Shown in pieces: positions 1 through 5,046 of a stretch of DNA of 5,046 bases. The notes below the pieces were generated by a model. That model was not told the DNA's origin, did no database searches, and saw nothing but the letters and a program-made list of their open reading frames with translations. Numbering within the stretch: the stretch's first letter is position 1; each line of letters opens with the position of its first letter. The stretch is from the NCBI GenBank assembly GCA_903922535.1, contig CAIXUF010001032.1, forward strand, positions 1-5,046, in the 5' to 3' direction. A program made the position numbers and the translations under genes. Origin of the DNA: Candidatus Hydrogenedentota bacterium (GTDB taxonomy: Bacteria; Hydrogenedentota; Hydrogenedentia; Hydrogenedentiales; CAITNO01).

Positions 1-227
1 TGCGCCACCCGCACCGCCTGCAGTTGGCGCTCCTCCAAGGCAAGGCGGATTGCGTCCGCCGTCTTGCGCGCCGCCGTGGAAAGATCCTGAAGATTGGCTT
101 TCTGCTGCGCCTCGCGCGCCGCCAGATAGCCGATAATCATGGCGAGCACCATCGGGATTACGCCCACCCACAGTATCGACACCACAAAGCGGCGCTCGAT
201 GCTGCCGCGTGACGGCTTCTTAGTCAT
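1..227 (-). CDS. Membrane sensor protein, N-terminal part (probable sensor kinase)
   Basis: Only the first 75 codons are in the window; the gene runs off the left edge. The ATG at 227-225 has an AGGA ribosome binding site (235-238) seven bases upstream. The protein starts with a basic cytoplasmic tail (MTKKPSRGSIERRF). A single hydrophobic segment follows at about residues 15-36 (VVSILWVGVIPMVLAMIIGY within it). Next comes a polar, alanine- and glutamine-rich, probably helical stretch (AAREAQQKANLQDLSTAARK onward), as at the start of an extracytoplasmic sensing domain. The positive-inside rule puts the N-terminus in the cytoplasm. It lies 51 bp downstream of a response regulator gene on the same strand, so it is probably co-transcribed and may be its cognate histidine kinase. 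The kinase, HAMP or PAS domains that would prove this are outside the window. A chemoreceptor or a diguanylate cyclase with the same N-terminal layout is also possible. Confidence 0.72.
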   Translation of the reverse strand, partial: MTKKPSRGSIERRFVVSILWVGVIPMVLAMIIGYLAAREAQQKANLQDLSTAARKTADAIRLALEERQLQAVRVA

Positions 228-278
228 GGTGCTGTCCTGTACGTTCGGAAAACGCGGCACTGCTCCGGGGCATGCCGG

Positions 279-863
279 CTATTCGGTGGCGCGGCCGCGT
301 CCAATCAATTCCCGAACTTTTTCCAGAAGCGTGTCGACCTTGAACGGCTTCGCAAGGTAGTCGTCCGCACCGCATTCAAAAATGCGCTCGATGTCCCGCT
401 CCTTGGCGAGGCACGTCACGGCCATGATCGGAATGCTGCGCGTGAGTTCGTTGTCCCGAAGCGCCGAACACACCTCAAACCCGTTCAACTCGGGCATGAG
501 AAAGTCGAGCAGGATCAAGTCGGGCATCATCTGGGTGGCTTTGAGGCCCACCTCGGTGGCGTTGGACACCGGGATGAGTTCGAACCCCTCTTCCGTCAGG
601 ATGTTCTCCATGAGCTTGAGGGCGTCCGCATCGTCGTCCACCACCATGATGCGCTTGCTCAGCGGCCCCTTCTCGCGCGGGAACATGTCGAACTTCTCGC
701 GGAAGCGGTCCAGGTCGCGCTCAAGAATGCGGTAGTGGCCGCCAGGCGTGCGCGACGCCTTGATGAGACCCTGCTTGATCCAGTTCTTGATGCTGTGATG
801 GGTTACGTGGCATATTTTCGCGGCTTCAAAGGTCGTGTAAGCCTTCTGTTCTCTGTCTGACAC
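279..863 (-). CDS. Response regulator with N-terminal MerR-like HTH and C-terminal receiver domain
   Basis: This 194-residue cytoplasmic protein is a probable DNA-binding response regulator. Residues 8-50 form a MerR/excisionase-type helix-turn-helix: YTTFEAAKICHVTHHSIKNW is the turn region, and RTPGGHYRI matches the wing seen in MerR/BldC-like proteins. A short linker (about 51-69) leads to a receiver domain (about 70-190). The receiver has all the expected residues: acidic cluster D76-D78 (VVDDD), phosphoacceptor D120 (LILLD), switch T150, Y169 and conserved K172 (AKPF). The family works by phosphorylation of the aspartate by a partner kinase, which alters output-domain activity. The order here, DNA-binding domain first and receiver last, is the reverse of OmpR or NarL types. 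The start is a GTG with an AGGAGG site seven bases upstream. A strong promoter lies upstream, and a membrane sensor gene follows 51 bp downstream. The target genes are unknown. Confidence 0.93.
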   Translation of the reverse strand: MSDREQKAYTTFEAAKICHVTHHSIKNWIKQGLIKASRTPGGHYRILERDLDRFREKFDMFPREKGPLSKRIMVVDDDADALKLMENILTEEGFELIPVSNATEVGLKATQMMPDLILLDFLMPELNGFEVCSALRDNELTRSIPIMAVTCLAKERDIERIFECGADDYLAKPFKVDTLLEKVRELIGRGRATE

Positions 864-870
864 GGTTCAG

Positions 871-876
871 CCTCCT
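871..876 (-). promoter_or_regulatory. Ribosome binding site fixing the GTG start of the response regulator
   Basis: On the minus strand this reads AGGAGG, a perfect Shine-Dalgarno core, seven bases before the GTG at 863-861. The spacing and strength support the GTG as the true start even though it is not ATG, and they keep the whole helix-turn-helix in the protein. Confidence 0.85.
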
Positions 877-979
877 GCTGTTTGTGAAAACTGAATAAAC
901 TGGCAAAGGTCAACAGGGCACTTCCTAAACGGCAGTTGATCCATATCCAGAATTCGTATTTTACTTATTCGCCGAAGCA

Positions 980-1009
980 ATTATACCGATTTTCGCACTT
1001 CCATGTCAA
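980..1009 (-). promoter_or_regulatory. Sigma-70-type promoter for the response regulator/sensor operon
   Basis: Read on the minus strand there is a perfect -35 hexamer TTGACA (1009-1004), an 18-base spacer, and a perfect -10 hexamer TATAAT (985-980). Transcription would start near position 973, a G on the minus strand. This gives a leader of about 110 bases before the GTG start at 863. Both hexamers match the housekeeping consensus exactly in otherwise GC-rich DNA, and the promoter points at a gene with a good ribosome binding site, so chance is unlikely. The spacer is one base longer than optimal and there is no extended -10 TG. The -35 is one arm of an inverted repeat (see the dyad entry), which may allow repression. 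Confidence 0.8.
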
Positions 1010-1023
1010 CTACAATCTTGACA
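1004..1023. promoter_or_regulatory. TTGACA inverted repeat overlapping the -35 (possible operator or divergent -35)
   Basis: TGTCAA (1004-1009) and TTGACA (1018-1023) form a perfect 6-bp inverted repeat with an 8-base spacer. The left arm is the -35 of the minus-strand promoter. The right arm reads as a -35 hexamer toward the dehydrogenase gene on the plus strand, but no good -10 lies 16-18 bases after it (AACAAG at 1041-1046 is the nearest by spacing). It may therefore be an operator for a dimeric regulator, or a weak divergent promoter needing an activator. The symmetry is directly visible; the function is inferred. Confidence 0.4.
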
Positions 1024-1145
1024 CTTCAAAAGTGGCCGGGAACAAGTACCACCCAACAAGCCGCACACCACGCTGTCAGGAACAGGAAGTTGCTCTTTCA
1101 TGTTCCTAAGCGTAACGGATTTGGCAATTCAGGAGATAACACGAC

Positions 1146-1961
1146 ATGGGCAAAGTGGCCTTTATTACGGGCGCGTCCCGGGGCATTGGAAAGGTTTGTG
1201 CCCTGCGATTGGCCCGCGCCGGGTGGGACATCGTGGTGGCCGCGAAATCGGTGGAGGAAGATCCGCGCATTCCGGGCACCATCCACAGCGCCGCCCGGGA
1301 AATCGCGGCATACGGCACGCAGGTATTGCCCGTCCAATGCAACGTCCGCGAGGTGGACAGCGTGCAGGCCGCCGCGCGGTTGGCGCTGGATCGCTTTGGC
1401 CGTGTCGATGCCGTCATCAACAACGCGGGAGCCCTGTGGTGGCGGCCCATGGACGAAACGCCGATGAACCGTTTTGATCTTGTGATGGAGGTGAACGCGC
1501 GCGGTGCCTACGCCGTGACAGAGGCGTTCTTGCCGACAATGAAGGCCCAGCGTTGCGGGCACGTCATCATGATGTCCCCCCCGGTGGACCTGGCCGTGGT
1601 GCCGGGGCACATCGCTTATTCCATCGGCAAGTTCGGCATGACCATGATCGCCCTCGGCCTGGCCGAGGAGATGCGGTCCCATGGCATACGTGCCAGCGCC
1701 TTATGGCCCAAGACGGTGATTGAATCTTTTGCCACCATCAATTTCGGCCTGGCTGAGCCCCAATTCTGGCGCAAAGCCGACATCCTCGCCGACGCGGTGC
1801 TGGAGATCCTGAACCATCCTGAACTCTCGAACGGTCGGGCGCTGATCGATGAGGACTTTCTTCGCGAAGTGGGATACACGGACTTTGAACAGTACAACTG
1901 CGTCGAGGGCGGCACACCCCTTGCGCTGGACTCGGACCTGATGCGTATCGCCCGTTCCTAG
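1146..1961 (+). CDS. HSDL2-like short-chain dehydrogenase/reductase (SDR)
   Basis: This 271-residue, probably cytoplasmic protein is an NAD(P)-dependent oxidoreductase of the classical SDR fold. The cofactor-binding motif is TGASRGIG (residues 8-15), and NNAG (92-95) supports the Rossmann core. The catalytic tetrad is complete: N117, S144, Y158 and K162 (YSIGK). R12 and K34 are basic residues where NADP(H)-preferring SDRs have them. Several features match hydroxysteroid dehydrogenase-like protein 2 (HSDL2) rather than generic FabG-like SDRs: the AAKS...PRIPGTIHSAAREI insert (32-53), SPP after the catalytic strand (144-146) and ALWPKT (185-190). The SCP2 lipid-binding domain found at the C-terminus of animal HSDL2 is absent. 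The substrate is unknown, with a hydroxy/keto lipid or acyl compound suggested only by the family. The ATG has AGGAGA (1131-1136) nine bases upstream. It diverges from the response regulator gene and lies upstream of the mannosidase-like gene on the same strand. Confidence 0.92.
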   Translation: MGKVAFITGASRGIGKVCALRLARAGWDIVVAAKSVEEDPRIPGTIHSAAREIAAYGTQVLPVQCNVREVDSVQAAARLALDRFGRVDAVINNAGALWWRPMDETPMNRFDLVMEVNARGAYAVTEAFLPTMKAQRCGHVIMMSPPVDLAVVPGHIAYSIGKFGMTMIALGLAEEMRSHGIRASALWPKTVIESFATINFGLAEPQFWRKADILADAVLEILNHPELSNGRALIDEDFLREVGYTDFEQYNCVEGGTPLALDSDLMRIARS

Positions 1962-2242
1962 TGCTGGAAGGCCACCACTCGCCTGGAGGTCGGAGTATAC
2001 CTGTGCAGGCTAGGTCCAGCGCTCCCTCGCCCCGTAGCGTTACACAGGGCACTCAGAGAATAATGGCGCAGACACTGCCACTGGTGGCGAGTCCGAAGAA
2101 GTTTGTTCCAGCACAACACGATTGCGCGACAGGCGGACCGTATCTTGTATTCCCCGGCGCTCGCAGTGTACATTGCGGCCCGTATTTCTTTGATTTTCGC
2201 CCCTTGCAAACAAGACGCCTGTTCGGCATCAGGAGAATGTAA
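1962..2242. other. Gap between dehydrogenase and mannosidase-like genes, no gene supported
   Basis: This 281-bp stretch has an open plus-strand frame beginning with a GTG that overlaps the dehydrogenase stop (TAGTG). It lacks a ribosome binding site and its translation has no recognisable motif. No stem-loop followed by a T run was found, so there is no clear terminator after the dehydrogenase. The second half (about 2140-2215) is richer in A/T and could hold a promoter for the downstream gene. The best hexamer pairs seen there are weak (for example TTGTAT at 2145-2150 and TACATT at 2169-2174, 18 bases apart), so none is called. Confidence 0.5.
2231..2235 (+). promoter_or_regulatory. Ribosome binding site of the mannosidase-like gene
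   Basis: AGGAG lies seven bases before the ATG at 2243. An in-frame ATG at 2237-2239 is followed at once by TAA, so translation cannot begin further upstream. The ATG at 2243 is thus the first usable start in this frame next to a good site. Confidence 0.8.
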
Positions 2243-5032
2243 ATGACTGAGGAACGCAAGACCATCCATGTCGTGTCCAATTCCCACTGGGACCGCGAAT
2301 GGGGCTACCCCTTCGAGGAAACCCGGCTCCTGCTGCTCAAGTTCATGGATGAACTGCTCGACTTGCTGGACAACGATCCGGAGTTCCACTCGTTCACGAT
2401 GGACTCACAGACACTATGCGTGGAGGATTACCTCGAACTGCGTCCGGAAAAACGGGGCACCATCGAAAAGCACGTCAAGTCCGGCCGTCTGCTTATAGGC
2501 CCTTGGTACTCGCTGCCGGAGGAATACATCGTCAACGGCGAGTCGCTGGTGCGCAATCTGGTGGTCGGACACCGTTCCGCCGACGCATTGGGCAAGACCA
2601 CCAAGGTTGGCTACACGCCTTTCGGCTACGGCCAGACCTCGCAGATGCCGCAGATCTACAACGGATTCGACATTGACACCATCATCTTCTACCGCGGCAT
2701 CAACACGCCCAAGTGCGAGTACATCCTCGAAGGTCCCGACGGTTCGCGGTTGCTCGGTTCGCGTTTCGGCACCATGAGCCGGTTCAGCTATTACATTTAC
2801 GTCTACCGCATGCTGCGCTACGGCCCGGCAGACGTCTTTACCCGCTACAACTGGGACCGGGGCGCGGCACCCTTCCGTCTTGCCTCCGACAGCCGCCCGC
2901 GCGATCATTACTACGTCCTCGACGACAAAAAGAAGATGTGGAACGACGCGCCCATCCGCGAGCAGTTGGTGAAGCTGGTGCAGGACGAATCGGAACACTT
3001 CAGCACAAGCCAGATGGTTTGCATGCAGGGCTTTGACACGTCCAACCCGGACCCGGAAGAGACGCGCATCATGCGCCTCTGCCAGGAACTTCTGCCCGAG
3101 CACGACATCAAATTCTCCGACCTTGGCACCTATATGGAGGCCATCCGCAAGGAGGTCAAGGATCCCGTGGTCCTGCGCGGCGAATTCCGCGATCCGGGGG
3201 CGACGGGCAAGTGGACCCATCTCTTCGGCGATGTCATCAGCGCCCGGCCGCGGCTCAAGCAGGCCAACCACAACTCCGAAGTGGCCCTGCAGCGCCGCGC
3301 CGAACCCTGGAGCGCCGTGTCATCCATGATCGGCGGCGAATACATCAAGACCGCCCTCGATCGCTGCTGGCGTTTCCTGCTGCAGAACCACCCGCACGAC
3401 ACCATTACCGGCGGCGGCATCGACCAGATGGAGCGCGATTCCATTTTCCGCTTCAACCAGATCGACCTGATTGCCGAGGGCGTCGCCCGGCGCGGCCTGG
3501 AGAAGGTGCAAATCTCCATTGACAATTCCGACCTGACGGAGAAGGACACGGTGTTAACCGTGTTCAACCCCTGCCCCTTCCCGCGCAAGGGCGTCGTTTC
3601 CTGCCTGGTCGACATGCCGCAGAACATGGGCTACGAGGCATTCAGCATCAAGACGCCCGACGGCGCAAAGACACTGCGCATGCAGAAGCAGGAAAAGTTC
3701 CCCATGGGTGTGCTCGTGCGCAACCTGCAGGACATTTCGATCGAGGTGCGCACCGAGCGCGTGCGCTGCCACGTCGAACTGGACGAGGTTCCCGCCTACG
3801 GCTACAGCACCTATCACATCACCCGCGAGGAGAGCTTCGCGCCGCAGTTCGGCACGCTGGTGCCCGAGACGAACGTGCTCGAAAATGAACACATGCGCGT
3901 CCGGTTCAATGCCGATGGCACCATCGACATGATGCACAAGGAGACGGGCCAGTCCTATACGGGCCTGCACTACTTCGAGGACAGCGGCGAAACCGGCCAC
4001 TCCTGGATTCACATGGAGCCGGACCGCAACGAGATCATCACATCACACGGCTGCCCCTGCGACATCGCCCTGGAAGAGTCGGGACCGTTGTTCGCGCGCA
4101 TGCGCGTGGACTACCACATGAGCATCCCGGTTAGTGTAAATGACCCGCCCTACATCGACTTCCGCGAGGGTGACATCAACGACACCGCCCGCACGAAAGA
4201 GCGCCGCGAAATGATCATTACCAGCCGTTTCACGCTGCGCGCCGGGGCCAAGCGGCTTGACGTGAAAACCAGCTTCGACAACACCTGCCGCCACCACCGG
4301 CTGCGGGTTGTATTCCCCACGCGGCTGGACTGCGACCGCACAGACACCGAGATCAGCTTCGACGTCATCGGCCGCGACATCACTGTCAAGCCGGGCAATG
4401 CCTACTACGGGCGTCCCAACCCGCAGTACCCCATGCACCGCTTCGTCGACATGACCGACGGCAAGGCCGGCTTAGCCATCGTCAACAACTCCGGCCTGCG
4501 CGAATATGAGGCGATGGACAAGGCTGATCGGCCGCTGACCATAACCCTCATCCGCGCCTTTACCTACCGTAATTCGCCCGTCTTCGGCCGCTGGGAAACC
4601 TATCCCGACATGGACCTTGCCCAGTGCATCGGCAAGTTCGACTGGACCTATGCGCTCTACCCGCACAGTGGCGACTGGACCAACGGCTGCTTTGCCGAGG
4701 CCGAGGACATGAACCTGCCGCTAGAACCGGCCCAGGCTGGCGCGCACGTGGGCACCCTGCCCAAGGCGATGAGCTTCCTGGACGTCGAGGGCGAGAACCT
4801 CCAGGTGACGGCTTTCAAACAGGCAGAGGACCGTCCCGGCAACTACATCCTGCGCGTGTTTAATCCGCTTGCCTCGGACGTGGACGGCACCATCCGGCTG
4901 TTCAAGCCCATCAAGGCCGCATGGCTCACCAACATGAACGAGGAGCGCGGCGAGGAACTTGGCACCGACGGCGATGCGCTGAAGCTGAAGTTCGGCAAGA
5001 AGAAGATTGTCACGATCGAATTCGAGCTGTAG
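2243..5032 (+). CDS. Alpha-mannosidase-like protein of the GH38 superfamily, lacking the usual nucleophile aspartate
   Basis: This 929-residue protein has no signal peptide or membrane segment, so it is probably cytoplasmic, as is E. coli MngB. It has the GH38 layout. The N-terminal catalytic barrel (about 7-300) opens with SNSHWDREW, whose H15 and D17 correspond to zinc ligands. The helical middle (about 300-420) carries QNHPHDTITG, whose H385 matches the last zinc-binding histidine. The beta-rich C-terminal half (about 430-929) includes FNPCPFPRKG and a late RVFNPL element. D265 in GFDTSNP is a candidate acid/base. GH38 enzymes are zinc-dependent retaining alpha-mannosidases that trim terminal mannose. 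The odd point is GYTPFGYGQTSQMPQI (123-138), where relatives have a motif like GYxPDSFGQ: F127 sits in place of the aspartate that is both nucleophile and zinc ligand. The protein may use another residue, act on another substrate, or be catalytically inactive. Family membership is firm; alpha-mannosidase activity is not. It follows the dehydrogenase on the same strand. Confidence 0.9.
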   Translation: MTEERKTIHVVSNSHWDREWGYPFEETRLLLLKFMDELLDLLDNDPEFHSFTMDSQTLCVEDYLELRPEKRGTIEKHVKSGRLLIGPWYSLPEEYIVNGESLVRNLVVGHRSADALGKTTKVGYTPFGYGQTSQMPQIYNGFDIDTIIFYRGINTPKCEYILEGPDGSRLLGSRFGTMSRFSYYIYVYRMLRYGPADVFTRYNWDRGAAPFRLASDSRPRDHYYVLDDKKKMWNDAPIREQLVKLVQDESEHFSTSQMVCMQGFDTSNPDPEETRIMRLCQELLPEHDIKFSDLGTYMEAIRKEVKDPVVLRGEFRDPGATGKWTHLFGDVISARPRLKQANHNSEVALQRRAEPWSAVSSMIGGEYIKTALDRCWRFLLQNHPHDTITGGGIDQMERDSIFRFNQIDLIAEGVARRGLEKVQISIDNSDLTEKDTVLTVFNPCPFPRKGVVSCLVDMPQNMGYEAFSIKTPDGAKTLRMQKQEKFPMGVLVRNLQDISIEVRTERVRCHVELDEVPAYGYSTYHITREESFAPQFGTLVPETNVLENEHMRVRFNADGTIDMMHKETGQSYTGLHYFEDSGETGHSWIHMEPDRNEIITSHGCPCDIALEESGPLFARMRVDYHMSIPVSVNDPPYIDFREGDINDTARTKERREMIITSRFTLRAGAKRLDVKTSFDNTCRHHRLRVVFPTRLDCDRTDTEISFDVIGRDITVKPGNAYYGRPNPQYPMHRFVDMTDGKAGLAIVNNSGLREYEAMDKADRPLTITLIRAFTYRNSPVFGRWETYPDMDLAQCIGKFDWTYALYPHSGDWTNGCFAEAEDMNLPLEPAQAGAHVGTLPKAMSFLDVEGENLQVTAFKQAEDRPGNYILRVFNPLASDVDGTIRLFKPIKAAWLTNMNEERGEELGTDGDALKLKFGKKKIVTIEFEL

Positions 5033-5046
5033 TCAGAAACTTACAA

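Noticed and set aside
918..1002. Direct repeat GCACTTCC at 918-925 and 995-1002
   Set aside because: An 8-base match 77 bp apart with no third copy or symmetry; the second copy falls within the promoter spacer and may be coincidence.
1022..1034. Short hairpin CACTT-CAA-AAGTG in the divergent intergenic region
   Set aside because: Only a 5-bp stem with a 3-base loop; such elements are common by chance and it has no T run or clear link to a start site.
1098..1682. 194-codon minus-strand open frame opposite the dehydrogenase
   Set aside because: Histidine- and arginine-rich translation without motifs, antisense to a well-supported SDR gene; a shadow.
2000..2048. Inverted CCTGTG/CACAGG with an inner CGCT/AGCG pair after the dehydrogenase, considered as a terminator
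   Set aside because: The stem is interrupted by asymmetric unpaired bases and no T run follows, so it does not look like an intrinsic terminator.
1961..2242. Open frame of 93 codons with a GTG overlapping the dehydrogenase stop, ending at TAA just before the mannosidase-like ATG and in the same frame
   Set aside because: No ribosome binding site precedes the GTG, the translation has no recognisable domain and an erratic composition, and the frame is open on the other strand too. It looks like chance openness in GC-rich DNA.
2237..2245. ATG-TAA-ATG: an in-frame start-stop pair immediately before the mannosidase-like start
   Set aside because: The AGGAG is only one base from the first ATG, too close for initiation, so a regulatory start-stop element is unlikely; it serves only to fix the upstream limit of the gene.
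2414..3271. Long open frame (285 codons) on the minus strand inside the mannosidase-like gene
   Set aside because: It lies entirely antisense to a gene with clear family motifs and is best explained as a codon-bias shadow in GC-rich DNA.

Overview
The window is GC-rich bacterial DNA holding two transcription units that diverge from an AT-richer gap at about 864-1145. The organism cannot be fixed from the sequence. GC-rich codon use, a MerR-like HTH/REC regulator, an HSDL2-like dehydrogenase and a large cytoplasmic GH38-type protein would fit a Planctomycetes-Verrucomicrobia-Lentisphaerae or Hydrogenedentes-like heterotroph. That is a low-confidence guess from gene content, not from any marker gene.

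Left unit (minus strand): a near-consensus sigma-70 type promoter (980-1009) reads into a response regulator (279-863) with an N-terminal MerR/excisionase-like helix-turn-helix and a C-terminal receiver domain. After 51 bp it is followed by the 5' end of a membrane protein (1-227, running off the window edge). That protein looks like the sensor partner: a short basic cytoplasmic tail, one membrane segment, then the start of a helical sensing region.

Right unit (plus strand): a short-chain dehydrogenase of the HSDL2 type (1146-1961), then a 281-bp gap with no convincing gene, then a 929-residue alpha-mannosidase-like protein of the GH38 superfamily (2243-5032). The protein has an intact fold by motif order: N-terminal HWDREW, a central NHPHD motif and a C-terminal beta-rich half. 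At the site where GH38 enzymes carry the catalytic nucleophile and zinc-ligand aspartate it reads GYTPFGYGQ, with no aspartate. This is the most interesting point in the window.

How the parts may work together is inference. The regulator could control its own promoter and the divergent SDR/mannosidase side through the TTGACA dyad between them, and the SDR and GH38-like protein could act on a common carbohydrate-derived substrate. No RNA genes, mobile elements or CRISPR arrays were seen, and no convincing terminator.
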